Counted from the first letter of the stretch, positions 22,201 through 33,582 are shown. The stretch is 64,000 bases of DNA from Myotis daubentonii (GCF_963259705.1 NC_081842.1:38405796-38469795), one strand, 5' to 3'. The notes: a model not told the origin generated them from the sequence alone. Translations and numbers: made by a program.

Positions 22201-22435
22201 AAAAATAAAAGCTGAATCATTCTCAGTAATCTCCCAAATTTATATCCCTCAGTATCACAAACTGAATTATCACTATAAACATTAGTTTAGAAAATCAACT
22301 TTTCACTTACAGCTGTATGGTGAAGAACCACATCACATCCATACAGTAAAGATTTTATTTTCACTCTAATGTGCCAATGGCAGTTTCCAATAAGAAAGGC
22401 AATTTGCTAGTCTAACCAATTACAATTTGTCCTTG
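22201..22435 (+). repeat. Local direct duplication 2, copy A
   Basis: 235 bp from 'aataaaagctgaatcattct' to 'accaattacaatttgtcctt', about 98% identical to 23520-23755 (four substitutions and one single-base indel by eye). Sequence outside these limits does not match. Confidence 0.92.
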
Positions 22436-23519
22436 GATGCAGATGACAGCAAAGTCTGTGCCTCCGGTTCACTGAAAACATCAGAAAGATGTCCCTAATA
22501 CTCCGTCTGTTTCTCTGTGAAGTTAAGCATTAAGGAGGTGAATAAAATTCAGCTTAACTTTGGTACCGAATCAAAGGAAAGGCGTTGCTATCTGGTGGTA
22601 GGAGCAGGTTTTGGAACTGTCCAAGCCCTGTGGACAATACTGAAGCTCCATGCCACCAGTTGTACCCTCGCCAGGAAGCCTTTCTTCTGTACCCTGAGGA
22701 TATAGGGCTACTTGAAGTGTCTGCACTATATAGATTTATTTAAACATGCAGACCTTGCTTCATTTGGTCCTCTTTTACTGGAAGATGACCCATAGCTGTA
22801 AATGAGAGGTATGGGAAGGAATGACTCCTGATTATGCCATTGATTTCTTGTGTCATGACCAGAAAATCATTTTGCCTATTTTATCCAATCTATAATGTTA
22901 GAACCCATCAGAAAGCTGATTCGTGAAGTTGCAATAATGATAGGATTAGATAACAAAGCAGGCCAGGAACATTTGCTGTGATGATAGATATTTAAAGATG
23001 AGTACCTTGATGGCTCCTGAATAATTATCCAAAACAAAACTTTTGAAGTTAATCTGCTGCTATTATATCAATACAACACTGCATGACTAATGTGAGGGTA
23101 TAGGAAACTTCGCTTGATAATTAAAGGCATTTCCTATATTCAGACCTGAATCAATGAGCAGGAAATTAAGCCCCCAAGTTTAACTTATTTCCTCCAACTC
23201 AAGCATCAGATAAAAGTGAATGATCTTGTCATTCACTTATTATTTACTCTGTACCTGGCTAGGTTGCAATAGAGGCACAGAGATGAGTAATACTTGGTTC
23301 CTACCTCAAGAACTTTACAGAAGAGGGAAGGAGACTCACCTGCTCTCCATACCCTAGTCACACTCTCTGACTTGAATGCTCACCCTTGCCATGAGCCTGC
23401 CTACCGGGTTTCTGTGCTGGTTCTCTGCATGGAACCATTCTATTCATTTTTTACCTAATTAACTCCTACTCATCATTCAAATATTATCTTTATGCTCACT
23501 AAGTATTATTGAACTCAAT
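22436..23519. other. Unassigned sequence with L2-like patches
   Basis: L2-like wording occurs at about 23225-23335 ('cagagatgagtaatacttgg') and, in the opposite sense, at 23365-23500. No gene recognised. Confidence 0.4.
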
Positions 23520-23755
23520 AAAAATAAAAGCTGAATCATTCTCAGTAATCTCCTAAATTTATATCCCTCAATATCACAAACTGAATTATCTCTATAAGCA
23601 TTAGTTTAGAAAATCAACTTTTCACTTACAGCTGTATGGTGAAGAACCACATCACATCCATACAGTAAAGATTTTATTTTCACTCTAATGTGCCAATGGC
23701 AGTTTCCAATAAGAAAAGGCAATTTGCTAGTCTAACCAATTACAATTTGTCCTTG
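23520..23755 (+). repeat. Local direct duplication 2, copy B
   Basis: 236-bp near-identical copy of 22201-22435 in the same orientation, 1,319 bp downstream. No target duplication, terminal inverted repeat or tail can be seen. Confidence 0.92.
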
Positions 23756-23759
23756 TTCT

Positions 23760-24165
23760 CAAATAGAGGAGGAAGCAAACATATCTGGGACCCTGAGACC
23801 ATGGTAAGACTGTCAAGAAAAAGCTTCACAGAAGGCATTAGACTTGGTGATATTTTGAAATGGATTTTGAAGGATGAATAGGGGTGAAGGATGAATTGGG
23901 GCTGTAAAGTGGTAAGAAAGGATTAGGAACAGTTGTACCAAAAAAAAGGGGGGGGGGACTAACATCTGCAAAGGCATGGAGATATAAATAGGTTGTGATG
24001 TTTGCAGTGTTTGCAAGCTCAGAGTGACTCAAACATAGAGGACAGTATGGACTGAAACATACACTGACTGCATGTTGAGAACTTTACATGCCATGGTTAG
24101 GATATTTTCCTATGGCGATAGGGAGTTATTGAGGGTCAATGGGTAGGTGTTTCAGTTGAGATTCA
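23760..24165 (+). mobile_element. L2-like LINE fragment
   Basis: Wording such as 'gatattttgaaatggatttt', 'catctgcaaaggcatggaga' and 'cctatggcgatagggagtta' resembles the L2 3' region. It contains an A8G10 homopurine run at about 23940-23957. Confidence 0.5.
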
Positions 24166-24608
24166 GAGGCAACCTAGACCAATGAGAAAAACAGTAACCA
24201 CTCTCACTTAAGTGGGGGGCGGGTGGAGGGTTAAAGGATAAAAAATAGTTCATAGACATTCTGGAAAAAACAGAGGCCAGGCTTGGAGGCTCTGGCAAAG
24301 ACCACATCAATCACCCCCACTGAACAGACTCTAGCAGCCACACAAAGACCCTGGAGACTGGCTGAAAAAAACCTCCACCGGTCCTTCCAGGAAAGCCATT
24401 TCTGTCACCCTGGACAGCACTGAATTCCACACAGCACTTCCTCACATCTCTGCCTTTCGAATCAGTCTTACAAGCATTCTTTTGATTGCGAGAGCCCGTC
24501 ACATGCCAGCACCCTAGCTGCAAGGGAGACTGGAAAAGTGAGTTTCTAACATCTACCTAGGCAGGAAGGACCCATAATGTGGAAAATTCCAAACATAAAA
24601 TAGTGTTC
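24166..24608. other. Unassigned sequence
   Basis: No gene or repeat recognised. Confidence 0.45.
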
Positions 24609-24620
24609 TAAAGGGGCTAA

Positions 24621-24852
24621 GAGGCCTGGCAGGTGTTGCTCAGTGGTTGAGCATCAACCCATGAACCAGTAGGTCATGGTTCAATTCCTGGTCAGGGTAC
24701 ATGCCCAGGTTGTGGGCTCAAGCCTCAGAAGAGGTCATGCAGGAGGCAGCCAATCAATGATTCTCTCTCATCATTGATGTTTCTATCTGCCTCTCCCTCT
24801 CCCTTACTCTCTCTGAAATCAATAAAAATATATTTTTTAAATAAAATAAAAA
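24621..24852 (+). mobile_element. Ves SINE with 12-bp target duplication
   Basis: Plus-strand Ves copy of the 'ggttgagcatcaacccatga' subfamily, with box B-like 'ggttcaattcctggtcag' and an A-rich tail. It is flanked by TAAAGGGGCTAA at 24609-24620 and 24853-24864. Confidence 0.92.
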
Positions 24853-25614
24853 TAAAGGGGCTAAAGTCCACAACTCATGTACCTGTGCACTACCACAGGA
24901 AAAAGACACCCAAATTTGCATCATAAAAATAATCCTTTGGCAACATTATAGAAAATGGATTGGAGAAGAGGAGAGCTGGAGACTAGGATATGGATCCCTA
25001 TAGAAGGTTAGAGAAGTCACAAAACAGAGGGAACACAGAACTAGGAGGTAAGATCCTAGAGAGCAGTAACTGTTTTCTTTCTTTTTTACAAAGGAATAGT
25101 TTGCATACAGTAAAATTCACCTTGTTTGCTAATCTTGACAGTTGTATACTGTAGTATAACCACTACCACAATCAAGATATACCAGTAGAATAGTTTCATC
25201 ACTCCCAAGATTTCCTAATGCTTCCCTTTTATAGTCAATCTCTCAACTCCAACCCCTGGCAACCACATACACACAGCCTTTTTTTCCCAATTGTTTTATT
25301 GCTTAAAGTATTACAAAGAGTATTACATATGTCTCCTTTTTTTCCCGCCCTTGACAATTCCCTGGCCTTCCCTACCCCCCAGTGTCTTATGTCCATTGGT
25401 TATGCTTATATGCATGCATACAAGTCCTTCGGTTGATCTCTTACCCCCCTCCCTCCTGCCCCCCAACCCTCCCCGGCCTTCCCGCTGTAGTTTGACAGTC
25501 TGTTTGAGGCTGCTCTGCCTCTGTATCTATTTTTGTTCATAAGTTTATAATGGTATTTATTATCCATAAATGAGTGAGATCATGCGGTATTTTTTCTTCA
25601 TTGACTGGCTTATT

Positions 25615-25966
25615 TCACTTAGCATAATGCTCTCCAGTTCCATCCATGCTGTTGCAAATGGTAAAAATTCCTTCTTTTTTTACAGCAGCATAGTATTCCA
25701 TCATGTAGATGTACCACAGTTTTCTAATCCATTCATCTACTGATGGGCACTTAGGCTGTTTCCAGATCTTAGCTATGGTGAATTGTGCTGCTATGAACAT
25801 AGGGGTGCATATATCCTTTCTGATTGGTGTTTCTGATTTCTTGGGATATATTCCTAGAAGTGGGATCACAGGGTCAAATGGGAGTTCCATCTTTAGTTTT
25901 TTGAGGAAACTCCATACTGTCTTCCATAATGGCTGCACCAGTCTGCATTCCCACCTGCAGTGCATG

Positions 25967-25970
<4 letters not shown>
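25615..25970 (-). pseudogene. L1 ORF2 C-terminal remnant, frameshifted
   Basis: The translation keeps the C-terminal ORF2p wording ([20 protein letters not shown], then [20 protein letters not shown] and [18 protein letters not shown]). After the residues AAVK, one extra A in an A-run (compared with the copy at 61431) shifts the frame, so the real C-terminus is lost. A dead remnant of the LINE reverse transcriptase protein. Confidence 0.85.

Positions 25971-25998
<28 letters not shown>
25971..25998 (+). repeat. (TG)n microsatellite at the L1 5' joint
   Basis: About 13 TG units between the truncated L1 and its right target duplication. Probably expanded from an ACAC in the L1. Confidence 0.9.
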
Positions 25999-26000
<2 letters not shown>

Positions 26001-26197
26001 AAAAGGTACACACAGCCTTTTGAATCTGGCTCTGTCACTGAGTATAATGCATTTGAGATTCATCCATATTATTGTATGTATCAGTATTATTGCATGGTAT
26101 GTAGGTACCAAAGTTTATTCATGGTCCAGGTTAGACATTGGGTTGTTTCGGTTTGAAGGAATACAAATCATTTGTTTTTTGTGTGAACATAATTTTT

Positions 26198-26435
26198 TTT
26201 AAGATTTTTGCTTTTTAAAAATATATATATTTTATTGATTTTTTACAGAGAGGAAGGGAGAGGGGATAGAGAGTTAGAAACATCGATGAGAGAGAAACAT
26301 CGATCAGCTGCCTCCTGCACACTCCCTACTGGGGATGTGCCCACAACCAACGTACATGCCCTTGACCAGAATTGAACCTGGGACCCTTCAGTCTGTAGGC
26401 TGATGCTCTATCCACTGAGCAAAACCAGTTAGGGC
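26198..26435 (-). mobile_element. Ves SINE, minus strand
   Basis: Full-length copy ending in the head 'ccactgagcaaaaccagtta'. Imperfect flanking repeat TGAACATAATTTTT (26184-26197) and TGAACACAAATTTTT (26436-26450). Inserted in the old L1. Confidence 0.88.
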
Positions 26436-26770
26436 TGAACACAAATTTTTATTTCATTTGGGTAAATATCTAGGAGTGGGAGTGCTGAGTCATAGGATAA
26501 GTGTTTGCTTAACTTAACAAGAAACCACAAAACTGTGTCAAAAGTCCTGTGCCATTCAACATTCCACCAGCAATGTAGAGAGTTCCAGGTGCGCTACATC
26601 CTCACAAGCACAGTGTATTGTCAGTTTTAAACCATTCTAATAGACTTCAAGTGGCAGCTCACTGTGGTTTCAATTTAAATTTCCTAAAAATTAGTGATGT
26701 TGAACATTTTTAAATATTCTATTTGCCTTTAATATATCTTTTCTGGCAAAATGTTCAAGTATCTTATTAT

Positions 26771-27589
26771 TTTTCAATAAATATTTAATGAATTTATAAT
26801 TAAATGGATGCTAGAGACATTTAGAAAAATAAAATTACCTCCACCTTGGGGAGAGAAGGGAAATTAGAGAGAAGGGGAAGGGTGGAGGATGACACCAAAC
26901 TTTTTAGGTGAATGTTGATTAAGAGAGTTTAACTGAATGACTTTTAAGTGTGACCAAAGGTGACTGTTCCAAAGCCTTCAAATTAATTATTGTTATTTAG
27001 TAGCCAAATCTAAAATCCATGAAACTGTGGAGCTTAACAATGTCCTCCTGAAGTTTTCTGCATTTGCAAAAACAGATGAACCTCAATTGGTTTTTACCTC
27101 CTGCTCATAAGAGAAATAAATAAATCTCAAAAACCAATCCTATATCATTCTCCAGGAAACCCTAAGGCTCATTTTTTTTCTCTCTCTCTAAAAGAGTACT
27201 AAATCAAACACCAAATCAGGAGAAACAGAGCTGTGGGCCCTGGGAGTTAATTAAATGGCTGATCCTTTATAATCATCTTCCCAATGATGAAGGATGCTGA
27301 AAGCGAAGTCAGGAGATTATACTTTTTTTTTTTCTTCCAGAGTCATTGAAGATCAGAAGTTCTTGAACAGTAGAGGGTAGCTAGTAGCTGATGGAAGAAA
27401 TTTTTTTCTTTACACAGAACTGACAGATCATAAAAATAACACTGCATTTGAGCCAAGACAAATCAACACTCCACTGGGCCTATTGCTGCAGCTGGGATGA
27501 AGCTTGCACAATGGCCAGAGCAGCTGATAGTCAAGGGGAGCTGGAACCAAAGAATGAACATGGGTCTGCCAGGATGCAGGGGCTTCATC
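26771..27589. other. Unassigned AT-rich sequence
   Basis: Nothing recognised beyond A/T runs. Confidence 0.45.
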
Positions 27590-27602
27590 AAGAATCAATT
27601 CA

Positions 27603-27825
27603 GCTCTAACCGGTTTGGCTCAGTGGATAGAACATCGGCCTGCAGACTGAAGGGTCCCAGGTTCGATTCCGGTCAAGAGCATGTACCTTGGTTGCGGGCA
27701 TATCCCCAGTAGGGGGTGTGCAGGAGGCAGCTGATTGATGTTTCTCTCTCATCAATGTTTCTAACTCTCTATCCCTCTCCCTTCCTCTCTGTTAAAAATC
27801 AATAAAATATATATTTTTTTAAAAA
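27603..27825 (+). mobile_element. Ves SINE with 13-bp target duplication
   Basis: Young-type head 'taaccggtttggctcagtgg' (box A) and 'ggttcgattccggtc' (box B), A/T tail, flanked by AAGAATCAATTCA at 27590-27602 and 27826-27838. The exact duplication suggests a recent insertion. Confidence 0.95.
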
Positions 27826-27838
27826 AAGAATCAATTCA

Positions 27839-28399
27839 CCTTGGTCTCCAGTTCACACAATTATGGCAGAATATTAGACGCCTGGGCAAACTGAGAAAAG
27901 AAAACTAAATATGGAATAAGCACCATAGCATCACTGTGTAGAAAAATCATTGGTTGAAAAATAAACTCTGCCTTGGATCAGCCCAAGCAATTTTTTGAAA
28001 AGGCTAGTAGGTATGGACTTCCTCCATTCTCAATTGATTCTTCCACTGGGGGAAATCAGCAGTGTGGGGACCTCACAGACATTAAATTCAGGCCCTTGAT
28101 AATGCAAATGATAGAAGGGCCCAGAGAGGTAGCTCAGTGGCATCACTTGAATTAGAACTTGGAACTGATGATTTGCTACTCAGTCACTCTGCCAGCAATG
28201 TCAGCTCTGAAGAATGCAGCTTCAGCAGAGGGTCAGTGACTGGGCACTTTCTGGAGCTCTTGATACCAAAAAAACAAATGTTATAAAAAACTCATGACAA
28301 TTTAAAATATAGTATCTACTTAGTGCTAAGGTAAGAGAAAGGAAAGGAAAGAGAACAATAATAGAAAGAATCGCTGTAGCATTGTCTGGTAGAAATGGC
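27839..28399. other. Unassigned sequence
   Basis: No feature recognised. Confidence 0.45.
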
Positions 28400-28530
28400 C
28401 GCTTGTGTTTGGATCCCAGCTTTGCCAAGTGTCAGTCCATGAACTTGGGCAAAGTATTTAATGCTCCTAAGGTTCAGTTGGTTTTTTTCTCAAATTGGCA
28501 CAACGCTACCTTCCTTTCAGGGCTATTGTT
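28400..28530 (-). mobile_element. MIR SINE fragment, minus strand
   Basis: 'tttggatcccagctttgcca', 'tgaacttgggcaaagtattt' and 'tggtttttttctcaaattgg' follow antisense MIR. Confidence 0.55.
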
Positions 28531-29941
28531 TGATAGCTTCTCCAAATCTCCAGGATTGTGTCTACCCTGGGCCATATGACCTGAGCATAGAATCAGAAGC
28601 TGCAAAAGAGAAAAAGCGAAGAAAAAGAGATGCTGCAAAACAGATGTTCTCCTTGGAACATTTGTTTTGTTCTATAGTAGATAAGTTTAAATATTATCTC
28701 TACATTATAATAAACATACAGATAATGAACAAGAATGAAAAATTCAGGAGAATGTTTAATATAAATAATAGGACTTCTAAACATTTGGAGGACACAGCAA
28801 GTTTTTTCTGCCTATGCTTTCAAACATATTCTCTCTACTAGGAAAGGATATACATCGTGGTCAGTCAGTGAAATGGGTTTGGGAAAGGGAACACTCTATT
28901 AGCACATGGCGCCAATATTGTTTCTTTTTTTCCTATGGCGAGTTATTTCTAATGCAGGACGTTAGATTTTAGACGTTAGATGTTAGATTTTCACTTGCCT
29001 GAAAATAATATAATCCAACCAATCAGAATTGCAAAATGATGGGACAAATGGAATCACAGGCCATAGAAAGCGAGTGGATGCAGTGGAGTGATGGCCAGCT
29101 GAGGCAGAGGTCTGGTGCATTTTCAAGCTGCTCTCAGAGTAGGACAGGGGCAGGAATACAGAGAGAAGCCCATACTTGCTCAGACCTGGTTTACAGCAGA
29201 AATGACAGTTTAAAGATCTATAACTGAGAGGGCACAGTTTCATATCCACAGGGCTTGTCCCTTAACTAGATAACTGCCCATGCTATTCTTCTTCAGTAAA
29301 TCAAAGTCATCAATTACGCCTCCTACCACAGCTGCTCCAGGTGCTGTAGGACAGACAGGGCTAAAAAGGAAAATTGTTGGCCAAGGATGGCTCCTTCTGG
29401 ACTTGTTTGCAGCCAGTAATGGTGTCATACAATTGCTGAAGGCACTGTTTCATTCCTGCCCCACACTGAGCTCAAACCCCAACCCAGTGCTGACAAGGAC
29501 CTGCAATACATCACTGGATCACATACATCTGAACCTCAGAGACCCTTGCACAGCCTTCATGGAGATGGAGAAACCAATGATTCCCTTTTCCTGACACTGG
29601 TTCTGCAGTAATTAAAGCTTTATTCCCCACTGCCCACCTACCAGGTATTAGTCTCTGGCTTTTAAAGATAGTGTGAATACAGATAGGTGTGATGACCAAA
29701 CGTGGAATAAAAGTGCTCCTATAAGGCACAAAGAACCCAGATGAAAGAATTTGACAATTTTTATAAGATAATTACACAATGAAAGGTTATGCAGATAGTT
29801 TTTTGAGCAGAGGTTTGAATTATTGACAGTTGATGATAATTACTAGGTATCATTTGTCCAGACAATAAGTGTTGATTCCTACTTTGAACTAAGCACTGGT
29901 CTGATCTGTATCTGATAGTTGTGCATGTAAATCAAACTAAT

Positions 29942-29942
<1 letters not shown>
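28531..29942. other. Unassigned sequence
   Basis: Several open frames up to about 126 codons without recognisable domains (28461-28841 among them, partly in the MIR). A short repeated string 'gttagattttagac' near 28964. No gene call is justified. Confidence 0.4.
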
Positions 29943-29972
<30 letters not shown>

Positions 29973-30034
29973 AAGAAGAAGAAGAAGAAGAAGAAGAAGA
30001 AGAAGAAGAAGAAGAAGGAGGAGGAGGAGAAGAA
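29943..30034 (+). repeat. (AAG)n / GAA-TTC microsatellite
   Basis: About 24 perfect AAG units (29943-30016), then GGA/GAG variants. A homopurine mirror repeat that can form triplex DNA. Confidence 0.97.
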
Positions 30035-30486
30035 TACTGTTTGTGTTTGTTTGTTGCTGATTGCTATTGGGATTTCTCTCTCCAGATACTTCTGAACAAC
30101 TTTTCTGGCGTACCATTACTTTCTGAAATGTATGCTTCTATCTCCACGGCCTGACACACAGGAACTCAACATAATTTGGCCATAAGGTATTCTGGGATCA
30201 TTAAAATATTTGTGCTGCTGGAAAATGGGGGGGAATTGCAAGTCAGTGGGCCCAGAGGTAAAGAAATGGACCGCACTGTGGAGCTGCTCCCTGAGGGTCA
30301 GTACCCAAAGTTTTTGGCCAATCTGATTGGTCCACTGTTAAAGTCAAAAGGTCTAATTCAATATGTGGAGCATAGCCCACAGGTACAGACAATGTGTGTG
30401 CCTTGAAATCAGACAGCAGAGGGTACCATGACTGAGTAGACTGAGCAGGGCCACTCCTGCTCCTCGCTGGTGACTAGTGATGAAAC
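30035..30486. other. Unassigned sequence
   Basis: A 76-codon frame at 30176-30406 has no recognisable content. Nothing else seen. Confidence 0.4.
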
Positions 30487-30498
30487 AGTCAATCCCTG

Positions 30499-31250
30499 TG
30501 ACTATTTTTATAAATGCCAGTTTTTATTTCTTAATCCTTACACATCTTTCACACATCTGACTCTCCCTCTCCCCATCCGGCAACCATCAATTTGTTCTCT
30601 GTGTCTATGGATTTGTTTCTCTTTTGTTTGTTATTTTCATTTGTTGTTTTTCTTTTTATTCCATATATAATTGAAATCCTGTGGTATTTGTCTTTTTCTG
30701 TCTTATTTCATTTAGTATCATTCCTTTGAGGCCCATTCACCTCACATATGGCAAGATTTTATTTTTTATGGCTGAGTAATATTTCATTGTATATAGACAC
30801 AGGGATATAGAGTATAGCACAGGGAATTTAGTCAATATACTATAATAACTACGTTATGGTGTCAGAAGGGTAGTAGGCGTATCAAGATGATAATTTTGTA
30901 AGTTATATAAGTGTCTTAATCACTATGTTATATACCTGAAACTAATATATTAACTGTAATTTATTTTTTTAAAATATATTTTATTGATTTTTTTACAGAG
31001 AGGAAGGGAGAGGGGATAGAGAGTTAGAAACATCAATGAGAGAGAAACATCGATCAGCTGCCTCCTGCACACCGCCTACTGGGGATGTGCCCACAAACAA
31101 GGTACATGACCTTGACAGGAATCAAACCTGAGACCTTTCAGTCTGCAGGCCGATGCTCTATCCACTGAGCCAAACCAGTTAGGGCTGTTAACTGTAATTT
31201 AAAAAAATGTTTAAAAAATTTATTTCACCAATTTCTTAAAGAAAAAAAAA
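30499..31250 (+). mobile_element. 5'-inverted L1 (twin-priming type), with a later SINE in its 3' end
   Basis: The left part (30499-30805) is L1 ORF2 end/3' UTR in antisense ('ccggcaaccatcaatttgtt', 'atggctgagtaatatttcat'). The right part (30806-31250, minus the SINE) is L1 3' UTR in sense ('tatacctgaaactaatatat') ending in an A-rich tail. Flanking repeat AGTCAATCC(C)TG occurs at 30487-30498 and 31251-31261. Inverted 5' piece plus sense 3' piece inside one duplication is the pattern of twin priming. Confidence 0.72.
30964..31187 (-). mobile_element. Ves SINE with 14-bp target duplication
   Basis: Minus-strand copy ending in 'gagccaaaccagttagggct'. Flanked by TTAACTGTAATTTA at 30950-30963 and 31188-31201. 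Lies inside the L1 3' UTR. Confidence 0.95.
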
Positions 31251-31262
31251 AGTCAATCCTGA

Positions 31263-32994
31263 AGAGAGCTAGCATGAACAAGGCAAAAGGCTAGGTCCAA
31301 GCCACATGGGCTGAGGCTGTGAAGACAGGGTTGTGGTTGTGGCAGAAACTTAGAGGCAGAAGGCCAGCCCGTCACAGTGGGCTCATGTGATTAAGTTAAA
31401 AGAAGGCAATAGCACATTACGCTTGCCTGTGTCTATGGCTCCCCCCAGATTCATTTCATAAGGTACATGTAATGAAACCCAAAGCCAGCTTCCTTCTACT
31501 TCCCAGATATGGCCTGTTTTGCCCTGGAATGGTCGAAGAGCTGTACGGGGCTACACCTGCAGGGACTCCAGCTCGGCAGAGCTTGGCCAGGTTAAGGGGC
31601 AGACAGAACCACTATGCCCATGTTGGCTTTGCTGCTCAGGCAGAGCACTGGCAATAATTAACTTCATTTTACCAAAAAGTGAGGGAGGACCTCGGAAAAG
31701 GAGTATGACCCTTACAACTTAAAATAAGAAAAATTGCCAGGGGAAACTGCTTCATGATTATCCTTTCCCAGGTAATTCTGTTTTCCAAAAGGGGACTGAA
31801 TGAGAAAAGAAAATAGCTGGCTCGATGTGTTGAATGTGAATATTTTAGAACATGAAATTAGGGGAATTTTTTGGAAGAGTATGATCCAGGCATGTAAATT
31901 CCCCGAGACTGAGCACAGAACAGCTGGTCTCTCTGGGACTGTATCAGAGAGTCCAAACGTTTGGTTTGGTGAGCATCAGGCTTTCAGTAGGGACAGGAAA
32001 GGGCATTTTAAAAAATTTCTTTTAATGTTGTTAATCAAGTTTATTAGCATTCTCAAAGTTCATTTAAAAATGAAATTTCAAAGCGCTGCTTCATTTTCAA
32101 TTACTTGCGCTGACAGGCCCATTTTTGATGTGTCATTTCTGATGGATTAGGTCAGTCAAATTGCATTAGATTCTAAGTGCCACACAGCCTAGCATTAGTC
32201 ATGTAATTGAACAGGACATACACATCAGTGACGATTTATACAAGAGGCGCCGTTTTCTGGAAGACCTATGCGACTAAATACCTATTTCTCATCTCTGGTT
32301 GTTTTTCTCAAACTTAATTTTCTCTGTTTTTTTTCTCATATTTCTCTTGGTCGCTTGAATTTATTTCCTGTATATTTGACTTACTCTACTTTGTTCATTT
32401 CCCAGAGAGGCTTGGTTAGTGAAAAGCTGCTTCTCCCAGCTCACCTTGCTCAGGCTCAATATGAACCCATCAGAAGAAGGGGACATACGTGGGAGCCTTG
32501 GCTTACCTTGTTGAAACTCAGAGAGTTAGGACTGGGGTTTCCAGGCTTTCACTGCTGAACCAAATTCACTTGAGGTTATTTCCCTTTAAGTAATAAAAAT
32601 TGGTTCAGGCTATCTCTAGAAAAACATCTAATGGTATAATATGAGAAAACTCACAGCACTGAAGGAACCAGAGGATCCGCCTTTGAAGAGGACAAAGGAT
32701 CGCCTGAGGGCTACACTGTGGGGCTAAGTCACTCTCATTGGGACCCCACCATTTTGGGGTGTTGTGTTTTCTGCCCTACATGCTTATGCCCCAGAAAGAG
32801 GTCTGGTGGGCCCATTTGGGTCTTTCCCCACTGTTTTGGCTAAATAAAAACAAAACAACAACAAAAAAAGAGCTCCTTGAGTGATTGTCCCTGCCAGGCC
32901 CTTATTCAATGGAGGATAGGTGGTTCCCAAAGCGAAAAAGAGGAGCTGCTTGGTCCAAACCCCTCTTCCCTCCCCCCGATATCCACCACAGCCT
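31263..32994. other. Unassigned sequence, partly conserved-looking
   Basis: No repeat family recognised over most of it. The stretch about 32005-32250 is repeat-free, AT-rich and dense in ATTA/TAAT cores ('agtttattagcattctcaaa', 'tttcaattacttgcgctgac', 'agcattagtcatgtaattga'), like many mammalian conserved noncoding elements. Conservation cannot be tested from one sequence. Confidence 0.3.
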
Positions 32995-33010
32995 AAAAGA
33001 ATATGTTAGC

Positions 33011-33259
33011 ATATAGCATGAAAGCATGGAACACAGTGTGGAATCTCAGAGGGAAGGTGGGGGAGGGTGGGTGGGTGGGAGGTAATCATCCAAAGACCTT
33101 GTCTGTGTATATGCATAATCCATGGACACAGACAATAGGGTGGTGAAGGCCTGGGGTAGGGGGTGGGGGTGGGCTGAAGGGAGTCAATGGGGGAGAAAAG
33201 GGGACATATGTAATACTTTCAACAATACAGATTTATTTTTTAAAAATCAACAATTAAAA
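33011..33259 (+). mobile_element. Truncated L1 3' UTR with target duplication
   Basis: 249 bp of L1 3' UTR ('tgtatatgcataatccatgg', 'ggtggtgaaggcctgggg', 'acatatgtaatactttcaac') ending in an A-rich tail. Flanked by AAAAGAATATGTTAGC (32995-33010) and AAAAGAATACGTTAGC (33260-33275), one mismatch. Confidence 0.85.
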
Positions 33260-33366
33260 AAAAGAATACGTTAGCCATGAAGCTGGAGCTGGGCCATATA
33301 GGGATGGCAAATAGGGTGTTCTAGGATCTCAATAGTGGTGGTTCCCACTTGAAATTAAATGGTGTG

Positions 33367-33582
33367 CCAGCTGGTTTGTCTCAGCGGTTGAGTGTTGACC
33401 TATGAACCAGGAGATCACGGTTTGATTCCTTGTCAGGCACATACCCCAGCTGTGGGCTCAGTCCTCAGTTGGGGGCATGCAGGAGGCAGCTCAAGATCCT
33501 CTCCCATCATTGATGTTTCCATCTCTCCCTCTCCCTTCCTCTCTGAAATCAATAAAAATGTATTTTTAAATAAAAAATAAAT
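33367..33582 (+). mobile_element. Ves SINE, older subfamily
   Basis: Head 'gccagctggtttgtctcagc' and 'ggttgagtgttgacctatga', box B-like 'ggtttgattccttgtcag', tail 'gaaatcaataaaaatgtat'. Imperfect flanking repeats around AAATTAAATGGTGTG and AAATAAATGCTGTG. Confidence 0.87.

Larger units (their letters stand above)
25283..26006 (-). mobile_element. Younger 5'-truncated L1 nested in an old L1
   Basis: Minus-strand L1 3' end (C-terminal ORF2 plus 3' UTR; the poly(A) is seen as T's from 25283). It is flanked by the 15-bp duplication TACACACAGCCTTTT at 25268-25282 and 26007-26021. The 5' joint carries a (TG)n run (about 25971-25997) and a few extra bases before the right duplication. The 3' UTR matches the L1 at 61431-62178. 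Confidence 0.9.
25075..26770 (-). mobile_element. Old L1 (L1M-type), minus strand, with two later inserts
   Basis: Three pieces form one antisense L1 ORF2 3' region: 25075-25282 ('aatagtttgcatacagtaaa', 'ccctggcaaccac'), 26022-26197 ('gcatttgagattcatccata') and 26436-26770 ('aaatatctaggagtgggagt', 'attccaccagcaatgtag', 'cactgtggtttcaattt'). The gaps are filled by a younger L1 (25283-26006) and a Ves SINE (26198-26435). Confidence 0.85.

Noticed and set aside
25615..26013. Reverse-transcriptase gene
   Set aside because: Only the C-terminal part of L1 ORF2, 5' truncated and frameshifted.
27603..27700. tRNA gene suggested by box A and box B motifs
   Set aside because: The motifs are the tRNA-derived head of a Ves SINE with target duplications and a Ves tail; there is no cloverleaf with a proper 3' half. 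The same applies to the other Ves copies.
28461..28841. 126-codon open frame
   Set aside because: Partly in a MIR, lysine/arginine-rich by virtue of A-rich DNA, no recognisable domain.
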